Below are positions 33,420 to 41,537 of a DNA stretch of 64,000 nt, piece after piece. The position numbers and the translations under genes were made by a program. The stretch comes from RGIG4079 sp045646905 (GTDB lineage Bacteria; Bacteroidota; Bacteroidia; Bacteroidales; Muribaculaceae). The notes under the pieces were generated by a model, which made no database searches, was not told where the DNA came from, and saw only the letters and a list, made by a program, of their open reading frames with translations. The stretch is from NCBI GenBank assembly GCA_045646905.1, contig JAZRLP010000007.1:1-64000 (forward strand), written 5' to 3'. The stretch's first letter is position 1. Each line of letters opens with the position of its first letter.

Positions 33420-33561
33420 AATGGTAATACTGATTGATTTAGCGCGCGTGGTCATTTGTGAATGTTGCTTTTATTGGAATGAGATAATGGGGCAGAGTTT
33501 AAGCAGGATAAATGGAATGTTGCCCCACAAAAAAAATGTATAATCTAAAAATTATTTTATT

Positions 33562-34035
33562 ATGGATTCAAAAAAGTATTATCATCAAATTTTGCCGTTA
33601 GTAATTTTTGCTACGATTGTGGCTTTGTGTTGGATTTATTGGACAGTTGGTCGTTCAGTTTTTACTTTTATGGGTGATGATGTCGTAAGTTGGAATGAGT
33701 TTGAATCGTTGAGGTGGGCTATTGTAATAGGATATTCGGTGTTGGCTCTTGTTTTGATAACTATTCAAACGATATTTTTTGTGAAACAGTTGCGCAGCTT
33801 AAAGCGAGGTGTAATGTTTAATCGTGGTTGTTGGAAGTTGATAATGTGGTGGGGCATTGTGTGGGTATTCTATGATTTTTGTGCCGCCAATCTTCCCGAA
33901 ATGATTTATTCGCAACGATTGACAAAAATTGTGATTGATGAAACTATGGTGGGTGTCGCAGTTATTGCTTTTGTATTTTCGTTCCTCTATCGTATTGCCA
34001 CAGATGTGGCAGAGGAGAATAATCTTACGATTTAA
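33562..34035 (+). CDS. DUF2975 membrane protein
   Basis: The 157-residue protein has four membrane segments (about residues 9-30, 50-72, 90-110 and 125-145) and the FFVKQLRSLKRGVMFNRGC loop typical of DUF2975. The family is almost always followed by a small XRE regulator, as here with a 19-base gap. Its function is unknown; a sensor that controls the regulator is a common proposal. The operator array upstream suggests autoregulation. The leader is about 150 bases. Confidence 0.85.
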   Translation: MDSKKYYHQILPLVIFATIVALCWIYWTVGRSVFTFMGDDVVSWNEFESLRWAIVIGYSVLALVLITIQTIFFVKQLRSLKRGVMFNRGCWKLIMWWGIVWVFYDFCAANLPEMIYSQRLTKIVIDETMVGVAVIAFVFSFLYRIATDVAEENNLTI

Positions 34036-34053
34036 CCAGGGAGGACACGGACT

Positions 34054-34266
34054 ATGGCTATAATAATAAATCTTGATGTGATGATGGCACGACGCAAAAT
34101 GTCGCTCAACGAACTGTCGGAACGAGTGGGCATCACTTTGGCCAATTTATCAATTCTTAAAACTGGCAAGGCAAAGGCGATACGATTTTCAACGCTTGAT
34201 GCCATTTGCAAGGCACTCGATTGCCAGCCTGCCGATATTATAGAATATCGTGCCGACGAAGAATAA
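34054..34266 (+). CDS. YozG-like XRE regulator
   Basis: A 70-residue helix-turn-helix protein (LNELSERVGITLANLSILKTGKAKAIRFSTLD with the family-typical ALDCQPADIIEY end). It is the standard partner of DUF2975 proteins. It probably binds the TATCGA palindromes at the operon promoter. Translation follows the DUF2975 gene closely, and the next gene starts 16 bases after the stop. Confidence 0.88.
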   Translation: MAIIINLDVMMARRKMSLNELSERVGITLANLSILKTGKAKAIRFSTLDAICKALDCQPADIIEYRADEE

Positions 34267-34281
34267 AAGCATAGAATAGAA

Positions 34282-35106
34282 ATGAAACAGTTTTTTCTCG
34301 GGGTAGCCGTCATGGTGACGGCTACGCATTCCTCGTACGCCCAAAGAGTTGAGGCAACAGTGGTTGATGCTCAAAGTCGAGAGCCTATAGCATACGCATC
34401 GGTGGGGGTGGTGGAACGCACTCTTGGCACGCTTACCGATACCACGGGGCGTTTTTCGCTTGATGTTCCTGTGAAACTTGATGACGATTCGTTGCGAATC
34501 TCGTGTGTGGGATATGGTGCATTAACAATGAGTGTGGCTGATGCACGAAAATGCAAAGAGTTTGCTCTCGAAGCGGTCGAATATCCATTGCCCGAGGTGG
34601 TGGTGATGCCTATTAAAACAACCGCAAAACATTATGGTCGCAAGTCGGCAAAAGGGTCGATGTTTCTGGTGGTGGAGGGCGATAGTGGTGCCGGGAAAGA
34701 GATGGGTATGCAGTTTAAGACCAAGAAACGAGCATGGATAAAGAATGTGAGTTTTGCTATTGTGGAAAATGATAGTATGCTCACGCGAATGCCATTCAGA
34801 TTGAATCTTTATAAGAAACAAGGCAATGAATACACCAATAATCTTGTGTCGTCGCTCCAATTTCTTTACACCAAGGAAGTGATTGTTGAAGGTAGATTTA
34901 CATTTAATTTACCTACTCCCATTGTGATTGAAAAAGGTGAGTATATAATTGCCGTTGAATTCCTTGAAAACTTTCCCAATCACAATTTTCATATGCGCAC
35001 AAGCATCATGACCGGCCACACCTTCTATCGCTACGCTCCCCAATCATCATGGAAGAAAATCCCCCTCGGCTCAACTCTCGCCATCGAGGTGGCGGAGGAG
35101 GAATAG
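34282..35106 (+). CDS. Secreted protein with carboxypeptidase-regulatory-like domain
   Basis: The 274-residue precursor has a signal peptide (cleavage near residue 20, SSYAQ). Residues 22-100 are a CarboxypepD_reg-like/CNA-B beta-sandwich (VEATVVDAQSREPIAYASVG, GTLTDTTGRFSLDVP), the plug-type domain known from TonB-dependent proteins of Bacteroidota. The rest is beta-rich and unassigned. It may be anchored in the outer membrane complex or act as an adhesin; the partner is unknown. It is 16 bases behind the XRE gene. Confidence 0.8.
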   Translation: MKQFFLGVAVMVTATHSSYAQRVEATVVDAQSREPIAYASVGVVERTLGTLTDTTGRFSLDVPVKLDDDSLRISCVGYGALTMSVADARKCKEFALEAVEYPLPEVVVMPIKTTAKHYGRKSAKGSMFLVVEGDSGAGKEMGMQFKTKKRAWIKNVSFAIVENDSMLTRMPFRLNLYKKQGNEYTNNLVSSLQFLYTKEVIVEGRFTFNLPTPIVIEKGEYIIAVEFLENFPNHNFHMRTSIMTGHTFYRYAPQSSWKKIPLGSTLAIEVAEEE

Positions 35107-35123
35107 GTGGAATGTGTGCAGTT

Positions 35124-36029
35124 TTATCCTTTTGCGGAGCGGCTGCGGGTTACGAGGATAACGCCTCCAAATACCATTGCGGCGGCAAGGACTTTTTGCC
35201 AGTTGAGGGTGTCCATGCCTATGTATATGCTTATGGCTATGGCAATGATGGGTTGCACATAGGAGTACATGCTCACGAGTGTTGGGCGTATGCGTTGTTG
35301 GCCAATGGGAATGAGTAGGTAGGTGATGAAGGTGGCAAAGATGATGAGGAATGATAGTTCGAAAATAAATGATTGAGGCAATGTTTCGTAGTCAATCGAG
35401 ATTATTTCGCTACCTGCAACGGGGAGTGATAGGAGTGTGGAAAAGAGGAATATCCACTTCATAAAGGTGACGGGGGAATAGCGACTTATGGTGGGTTTGA
35501 ATATGCCGAGATAGAGCGAGAAACAAAGGCTGTTGAGTATCATCAAGATTATGCCTATGGGTTGCGATTGTGTGATGCCTCCTGTGCCAGTGGTGCTGTT
35601 GAGGATGAGGTATAGAATGCCGACAAGGCTCAATGCCACTCCTCCAGCTTTTTTGAAGGTGATAGGCTCACGCAACACTATGGCGGCGATTATCATGGTG
35701 TAGATGGGCGAAAGCGAACTCACTATCGAGCAGTCGAGTGGAGTGATGAGTGGTATTGCCATGAGAAACGTGAGTTGGGTGAGGAAAAATCCCAACACCG
35801 ATGCGGCAAAAATCTTCATATAGTCTTTGCGCTCAACCTTCTCCGATGGCATAAAGCACGAAATAATCCAAAAGATTGCTCCTGCAAAAATAGAACGAAG
35901 GCAAAATAGCGCGATGGGCGAAATGGTATTGCTACTTGTGATGTCTTTACACACGATGATGTTTACCCCAAAAATGGCGTATGCAATGAAACACGCAATA
36001 TGTCCTATCGATTTTTGGTGAGTGAGCAT
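35124..36029 (-). CDS. EamA/DMT-family permease
   Basis: The 301-residue protein has about ten hydrophobic segments in two five-helix EamA repeats (first half around IGHIACFIAYAIFGVNIIV, second starting near ITQSQPIGIILMILN). These permeases export or import small metabolites; the substrate cannot be told from sequence. The tail RSRSAKG is basic and cytosolic. It starts 43 bases after the TrmH-like gene, so the two may be co-transcribed. Confidence 0.87.
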   Translation of the reverse strand: MLTHQKSIGHIACFIAYAIFGVNIIVCKDITSSNTISPIALFCLRSIFAGAIFWIISCFMPSEKVERKDYMKIFAASVLGFFLTQLTFLMAIPLITPLDCSIVSSLSPIYTMIIAAIVLREPITFKKAGGVALSLVGILYLILNSTTGTGGITQSQPIGIILMILNSLCFSLYLGIFKPTISRYSPVTFMKWIFLFSTLLSLPVAGSEIISIDYETLPQSFIFELSFLIIFATFITYLLIPIGQQRIRPTLVSMYSYVQPIIAIAISIYIGMDTLNWQKVLAAAMVFGGVILVTRSRSAKG

Positions 36030-36072
36030 TGGTCGTTTATCGGCAAGAATGTTTTCAAAATGGTTGTTGGCA

Positions 36073-36873
36073 TTATCGTGCGCGGAGTTGCCAGAATGCT
36101 ACGGCGGCAGCGGCGGCAACATTGAGCGAATCTACATCGTGGCTCATAGGTATGCGTGCCACATAGTCGGCTTGAGCGATGGTGGAGTGGGCGAGTCCGT
36201 CACCTTCGGTTCCCATCACGATGGCCAACCGTGGCTCAGCACAAAGAGCATCGTCGTCAATCGACACCGAATCGTCGGTCAGCGCCATTGCTACGGTTTT
36301 GAACCCGATATTGTTGAGCGCAGTTATTGGTTCGTTAAGCCATGTCCATGGCACGAGAAACACCGAACCCATCGACACCCTTATAGCCCTGCGGTTGAGA
36401 GGGTCGCACGAAGTGGGAGTGAGCAATACGGCATCGATGCCAAGAGCCGCTGCGCTACGAAAAATAGCGCCGATATTGGTAGTATCGACCACTCCATCAA
36501 TCACTACAATGCGACGAGCATCGCCACACACCTCCTCGATGCTACGATGAGGTTTGCGACGCATGGCACACAACACACCGCGAGTGAGCGTATATCCAGT
36601 GAGCGAAGCGAGCAACTCACGGTCGCCAGTATAGATGGGAATATCGCCACACCGAGCAATGATGTCGGCCGCATCGCCCGTGATATGTTTCCGTTCGCAA
36701 AGTATCGAAATGGGCTCATATCCAGCATTAAGTGCTACATTGATAACTTTGGGACTCTCGGCGATAAACACCCCCTTTGCAGGGTCAATGCGATTACGCA
36801 ACTGCGCCTCCGTTAGCGAGGTAAACACCTCCACCCCCGGCTCATTCAACGATGTGATTTCTATAATGGGCAT
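36073..36873 (-). CDS. SpoU/TrmH-family RNA 2'-O-methyltransferase
   Basis: From the ATG at 36871-36873 the product has 266 residues. It shows the SPOUT motifs: IVVIDGVVDTTNIGAIFRSAAALG (motif 1), IVMGTEGDGLA (motif 2) and IPMSHDVDSLNVAAAAAVAFW (motif 3), after an N-terminal L30e-like substrate-binding domain. It methylates a ribose in rRNA or tRNA. A TATCTTTG promoter at 36900-36893 supports this start; the frame upstream to 36978 is not used. Confidence 0.9.
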   Translation of the reverse strand: MPIIEITSLNEPGVEVFTSLTEAQLRNRIDPAKGVFIAESPKVINVALNAGYEPISILCERKHITGDAADIIARCGDIPIYTGDRELLASLTGYTLTRGVLCAMRRKPHRSIEEVCGDARRIVVIDGVVDTTNIGAIFRSAAALGIDAVLLTPTSCDPLNRRAIRVSMGSVFLVPWTWLNEPITALNNIGFKTVAMALTDDSVSIDDDALCAEPRLAIVMGTEGDGLAHSTIAQADYVARIPMSHDVDSLNVAAAAAVAFWQLRAR

Positions 36874-36892
36874 AAAATTAATTCCTTTTCCA

Positions 36893-36900
36893 CAAAGATA
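36893..36900 (-). promoter_or_regulatory. Promoter -7 element of the SpoU methyltransferase gene
   Basis: TATCTTTG on the minus strand, 19 bases before the ATG at 36873. Confidence 0.6.
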
Positions 36901-36967
36901 GTGGATTTTACAATTAATAAGATGGGAAATTAGAGGAAAATTACCCCTAATTATTGATGAAATTTTA

Positions 36968-36975
36968 TAAATTTG
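36968..36975 (+). promoter_or_regulatory. Promoter -7 element of the mcrBC operon
   Basis: TAAATTTG, 30 bases before the mcrB ATG. No TTTG is found at the -33 place. Confidence 0.6.
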
Positions 36976-37005
36976 CAAAAATAAACGATTAAATCAATAC
37001 CAATT

Positions 37006-39333
37006 ATGTCATATTCATTAATTGAAGCAGTAATAAAAGTTTTGGGCGACGAGAAACACCCAATGAATGCAAATGAGATATGGGAAGTCATTAAGGATAA
37101 AGGATATTATAGGTCTACTGGACTTACACCAGAGCGTACAGTGTCATCATATTTGACTAATTATTATCCTGAAAATTTTATTAGAGTCGAGAATGGAGAA
37201 TATCAATTAAGCGAATATGGTAATAATGAATATCAAAAAATTAGTTCAAATAAGAACTCGTATAATGAAGAAATTTTGTGTAGATTGATTTCTCACTATA
37301 AGCAAGATTTTAAAAAGAATATTCCAAACGAATTATATAAATGGGAAGCTGTAAAGTGTTTTCAAGATAATTGGGATATTGAGGCTGATAATTTTGCAGA
37401 AATGTTAGAACGTTCGTTGTCAAAAACGGGAAATTTGTTAGATATAGGATTTGCATATCCACGTGCAATGATTGTTAAGTTTGCAAGACTTTATCCTAAT
37501 GAGATTCAACCATGTTTTAAAGCATTGTATGCAGAAACGGAGCCTATTGCAGAAAGAATAAATGAGTTTATTCGTTTGATAGATGGAATTCACAAAAAAT
37601 GGAATTTAGAGTCGGGAGAAACTGGCGAAAATCATTATCAAAATGCTTCGGTAATATCAACATATTTATGGCTGCGATTTCCCAATAAATATTACATCTA
37701 CAAACCGACTATAGCCGTAAATTTATTTAAAAAATTGGGTGTAGATGTTAAACTTAGAGGCAAAGGTGCATCGGCTGTAGTAAAGGCATATGAATTATAT
37801 GATGAAATCAACAACGAAATGCTTCAAAATGCCGAATTAAGAGGATTATTAAATGAAGCATTAACTAAAGAGTGTTATCCCGATAATAACTTAAAAACCA
37901 TGATGGTTGATTTTGCTTATTATGTAGAAAAATACATGGAAGATAGTGTGCTAAATGATGAAGAACTGAAAAAAACAGTAAAAAAAGCCTCTAAAGGGTG
38001 GTTGTATTCACCAGGAGAACAAGCACGTTTCTGGAAAGAATGCGTTGAGAATAGTGAGATGTATTTAGGTTGGGATGAATTGGGAGATTTGTTAAAATAT
38101 CCAACTCGTGACGCAATGGTTTCAAAAATGAAAGCAGAATATGGTGAGAAAAAAGAATATATACATGATTCTTTAGCAACATGGGAATTTGCAAATGAGA
38201 TGAATATTGGAGATGTTGTTTTTGCGAAAAAAGGTCTCCATACAATAGTCGGCAGAGGCATTGTTGTAGGGGGGTATCGTTATGATGAAAAACGAAAAGA
38301 ATATAAGAATGTCCGTTCGGTTAAATGGATAAATATTGGAGAATGGACATTTAATTATACGCAGGCATTAAAAACATTAACCGATATAACAAAATTTATA
38401 GGTTATATAGACAATCTAAACGCAATGATTGATGGGGTAGCCGAAGAAGACGAAAATCAAGAATTAATTAAATGTGAGCCATATACCAATGAAGACTTTT
38501 TGAGAGAGGTGTATATGGATAGCCGTAGATTGAACATGCTTCAACAATTAATTAAAACGAAGAAAAATATAATATTGCAAGGTGCTCCGGGTGTCGGGAA
38601 AACTTTTTGTGCAAAACGATTGGCTTATACATTAATGGGTGAAAAAGATGATAGCCGAATTGAATTTGTGCAATTCCATCAAAATTATTCATATGAGGAT
38701 TTTGTGATGGGATATAAGCCAACAGAAGGTGGGGCTTTTGAATTGAAAAAAGGAGTATTTTATGATTTTTGTCAAAAAGCAAAAGTCGATGCCGATAAGG
38801 ATTACTTTTTCATAATTGATGAGATAAATAGAGGCAACCTGTCAAAAATATTTGGCGAATTGTTGATGCTTATAGAAAAAGATTATCGAGGAGAAGCTGT
38901 GACAATGGCGTATTCCGATGAAAAATTTCATGTGCCAACAAATGTGCATATTATAGGGATGATGAATACTGCCGACAGGTCTCTTGCAATGATTGATTAC
39001 GCATTGCGTAGAAGATTTAGTTTTGTGGAAATATGTCCGGGATTTGAATCGGAAGGTTTTAAGCAATATCAAGAAAATTTGAATCACGATAGGTTTAATA
39101 AATTAATAAAATGTATCGTTGATTTGAACGAAAAAATCAGAAAAGATGATTCGTTAGGGAGTGGGTTTGAAATTGGTCATAGTTATTTCTGTAATCAAGA
39201 AAGAGTAGATGATGATTGGTTACATTCGGTGATAAAGTTTGATCTAATTCCAATGTTACAAGAATATTGGTTTGATGACAGGAGCAAAGCTGAAGAATGG
39301 CGAAACACATTAGAACTGATTTTTAATGACTAA
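37006..39333 (+). CDS. mcrB: McrB-type AAA+ GTPase with HARE-HTH domain
   Basis: The 775-residue protein begins with a HARE-HTH domain (about residues 1-75, LIEAVIKVLGDEKHPMNANE, SSYLTNYYP), then a helical region found in McrB relatives and an EVE/PUA-like module (NIGDVVFAKKGLHTIVGRG). The McrB AAA+ core follows, with Walker A GAPGVGKT (about residue 527), FIIDEINRGN and the sensor GMMNTADRSL. McrB moves along DNA and directs McrC to cut modified DNA. The gene overlaps mcrC by 8 bases. AT-rich composition suggests transfer. Confidence 0.92.
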   Translation: MSYSLIEAVIKVLGDEKHPMNANEIWEVIKDKGYYRSTGLTPERTVSSYLTNYYPENFIRVENGEYQLSEYGNNEYQKISSNKNSYNEEILCRLISHYKQDFKKNIPNELYKWEAVKCFQDNWDIEADNFAEMLERSLSKTGNLLDIGFAYPRAMIVKFARLYPNEIQPCFKALYAETEPIAERINEFIRLIDGIHKKWNLESGETGENHYQNASVISTYLWLRFPNKYYIYKPTIAVNLFKKLGVDVKLRGKGASAVVKAYELYDEINNEMLQNAELRGLLNEALTKECYPDNNLKTMMVDFAYYVEKYMEDSVLNDEELKKTVKKASKGWLYSPGEQARFWKECVENSEMYLGWDELGDLLKYPTRDAMVSKMKAEYGEKKEYIHDSLATWEFANEMNIGDVVFAKKGLHTIVGRGIVVGGYRYDEKRKEYKNVRSVKWINIGEWTFNYTQALKTLTDITKFIGYIDNLNAMIDGVAEEDENQELIKCEPYTNEDFLREVYMDSRRLNMLQQLIKTKKNIILQGAPGVGKTFCAKRLAYTLMGEKDDSRIEFVQFHQNYSYEDFVMGYKPTEGGAFELKKGVFYDFCQKAKVDADKDYFFIIDEINRGNLSKIFGELLMLIEKDYRGEAVTMAYSDEKFHVPTNVHIIGMMNTADRSLAMIDYALRRRFSFVEICPGFESEGFKQYQENLNHDRFNKLIKCIVDLNEKIRKDDSLGSGFEIGHSYFCNQERVDDDWLHSVIKFDLIPMLQEYWFDDRSKAEEWRNTLELIFND

Positions 39334-40375
39334 CGACAAAGGGATACTTATTCGCAACGTTTATTATATGCTTTCATATGCATTTAGTAACTTAAGAAAG
39401 AATAATTATGAAGATGTTGCTAAAGAGGATTTTGAGCGAATAGAAGATTTGTTTGCCGAAATACTCTATAAAGGTATATCTGCACAATTAAAATTAGGTC
39501 TATATCGCGAATATATTCATAAAACGGCAGAATTACCATTGCTAAGAGGAAAATTAGACATTGGTCAAACGATAAAATTGAGAGTCGCTCAAAAGAATTT
39601 ATTAGGATGTGAATTTGATAAACTATCAGAGAATAATATCTTTAATCAAATTCTTAAGACTGTTGCTGAATTATTAATATATAAAAGCGAGGTTAAAGCA
39701 GAGCGAAAACGTCAATTGAAGAATGTTTTGATATTCTTTGAAAATGTAGATTCAATAAATCCGAGTGAGATAAAATGGAATATGTTGAGATTCCAGAATA
39801 ACAATAAAAGTTATCGAATGCTAATCAATATATGTTATTTCGTTTTAGATGGGATGATTTTGACTACAGAACAAGGACGATATCGAGTGGCAACATTTTC
39901 TGATGACCATATGAATAAATTGTTTGAACGATTCGTGTTGGAGTATTATAAATACCATTACAAGAGTCTGAAGGTCTCTTCTCCTACAATTAAATGGGAT
40001 TTGTCGGATGAAGATGATTGTGCTATTGATTTTTTGCCTGAGATGAAAAGTGATATTGTGATTTCTAATGAAAATCACACGTTGATAATTGATACGAAGT
40101 ATTATTCTAAAACATTGCAAACAAATTTTGACCACAAAACAATCCATTCAAATAATTTATACCAAATTTTTACTTATGTAAAGAATCGTGATACCTTAAA
40201 TAGTGGAGACGTGTCGGGGTTATTGTTGTATGCTAAAACACAAGAAGAAACGCACCCATTTTTGGATGCGAAATTTGGTAATAATAGAATTATGGTCAAA
40301 ACTCTTGACTTAAATCAAGAATTTGAGAATATCAGAGAGCAACTTGACCAAATTAAAATTGACTTTTTTAAGTAA
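39326..40375 (+). CDS. mcrC: McrC-type endonuclease subunit
   Basis: The 349-residue protein has the McrC layout: an N-terminal helical adaptor (IRNVYYMLSYAFSNLR, LLRGKLDIGQTIKL) and a PD-(D/E)xK nuclease domain at about residues 230-275, with SDIVIS and Asp256-Thr-Lys258 in LIIDTKYYSK. Together with McrB it forms a type IV restriction system against methylated or otherwise modified DNA. It ends 8 bases before the stop of the convergent threonine aldolase gene. Confidence 0.9.
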   Translation: MTNDKGILIRNVYYMLSYAFSNLRKNNYEDVAKEDFERIEDLFAEILYKGISAQLKLGLYREYIHKTAELPLLRGKLDIGQTIKLRVAQKNLLGCEFDKLSENNIFNQILKTVAELLIYKSEVKAERKRQLKNVLIFFENVDSINPSEIKWNMLRFQNNNKSYRMLINICYFVLDGMILTTEQGRYRVATFSDDHMNKLFERFVLEYYKYHYKSLKVSSPTIKWDLSDEDDCAIDFLPEMKSDIVISNENHTLIIDTKYYSKTLQTNFDHKTIHSNNLYQIFTYVKNRDTLNSGDVSGLLLYAKTQEETHPFLDAKFGNNRIMVKTLDLNQEFENIREQLDQIKIDFFK

Positions 40376-40383
40376 TATCTCCC

Positions 40384-41409
40384 TTATATCAATTCCACGA
40401 GACGGTTGATGTCGGCGTAGGATGTTGACCAAGAGGTGACGAAGCGCACGATGGAGTGGGTTTTGCCTGGAGGTCCCCATAGCTCGAAACTTGCGTGTTG
40501 TTTTAGTCGGTCGATGAGGTCGTTGGGGAGTCGGAAGAATTGTTGGTTTGTGGGAGAGTCCACAACGATGTCATATCCTCGTGCAAAGAATTCGTCTTTG
40601 AGTGTCATGGCAAGTTCCACGGCATATCGGCCTATATTTAGGTATAAATGGTTAGAAAATAGGGCTGAAAACTGTAAACCTAATAGTCGGCCTTTGGCAA
40701 GGAGTGCTCCATGTTGTTTTATGAGAGGAGTCATGTTTTTGAGGAGTGAGGGGTTGGTGACCACAACCGCCTCTCCCATTAATGCTCCCATCTTGGTGCC
40801 TCCGATGTAGAACACATCGGCCAATCGAGCGATATCTCGAAGCGTTACATTGCCATTTTTAGCGGCAAGTCCATATCCCAATCGTGCTCCGTCGATGTAG
40901 AGGGGGATTTGTGCATCGTGACACACTTGACTCAATGCTTCGAGTTCGGATAGAGTATATACAGTGCCATATTCGGTGGGGAACGATATATACAACATAC
41001 CTGGGGCGACCATGTGGAGGAATGTTTCATCGCGGTAAAACTCTTCGATGTATTGTTCGACTTCGTCGGCCCACACTTTGCCCTCGTGTTGGGGTAGGGT
41101 GAGCACTTTGTGCCCAGTAGCTTCAATGGCTCCGGCTTCGTGCACATTGATATGTGCACTTTCGGGCGCTAATACTCCCTCATGTCGAGCCAATATGCCG
41201 TCAATTATGGTGGCATTTGTTTGAGTGCCGCCAACCATAAAAAATACTTGTGCTTTGGGTGCTCCACATGCTTCACGAATGAGGTCGATGGCTCGCTCGG
41301 TGTAATGGTCGCAACCGTAACCCACTGTGTGCTCGAGATTTGTGTCGATGAGGCGTTGCAACACATCGGGGTGTGCACCAGCCATATAGTCAGAGTCGAA
41401 GTATATCAT
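40384..41409 (-). CDS. ltaE: Low-specificity L-threonine aldolase
   Basis: This 341-residue PLP enzyme has FFMVGGTQTNATIIDGIL (phosphate site), YIDGARLGYG and the PLP-binding lysine in YIGGTKMGALMGEA. It cleaves L-threonine or allo-threonine to glycine and acetaldehyde. Length and motifs are normal for the beta-eliminating lyase/threonine aldolase family. A TATCTTTG promoter lies 24 bases upstream of the ATG. Confidence 0.9.
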   Translation of the reverse strand: MIYFDSDYMAGAHPDVLQRLIDTNLEHTVGYGCDHYTERAIDLIREACGAPKAQVFFMVGGTQTNATIIDGILARHEGVLAPESAHINVHEAGAIEATGHKVLTLPQHEGKVWADEVEQYIEEFYRDETFLHMVAPGMLYISFPTEYGTVYTLSELEALSQVCHDAQIPLYIDGARLGYGLAAKNGNVTLRDIARLADVFYIGGTKMGALMGEAVVVTNPSLLKNMTPLIKQHGALLAKGRLLGLQFSALFSNHLYLNIGRYAVELAMTLKDEFFARGYDIVVDSPTNQQFFRLPNDLIDRLKQHASFELWGPPGKTHSIVRFVTSWSTSYADINRLVELI

Positions 41410-41433
41410 GATGTTGATTTATTTATAATTACA

Positions 41434-41441
41434 CAAAGATA
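41434..41441 (-). promoter_or_regulatory. Promoter -7 element of the threonine aldolase gene
   Basis: TATCTTTG on the minus strand upstream of the ATG at 41409. Confidence 0.6.
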
Positions 41442-41479
41442 TAAAATTAGGTTAATAAAACGAGTGAAATTTTGCTCTT

Positions 41480-41510
41480 TTTGTAATCACGAAAATAATT
41501 GCTAATTTTG
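41480..41510 (+). promoter_or_regulatory. Consensus promoter of the secreted peptidase gene
   Basis: TTTG at 41480-41483, 19 bases, then TAATTTTG at 41503-41510. Transcription would start near 41516, just upstream of the ATG at 41538. Confidence 0.7.
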
Positions 41511-41537
41511 AGGGTAGAAAATAAAAAACAATACTAT

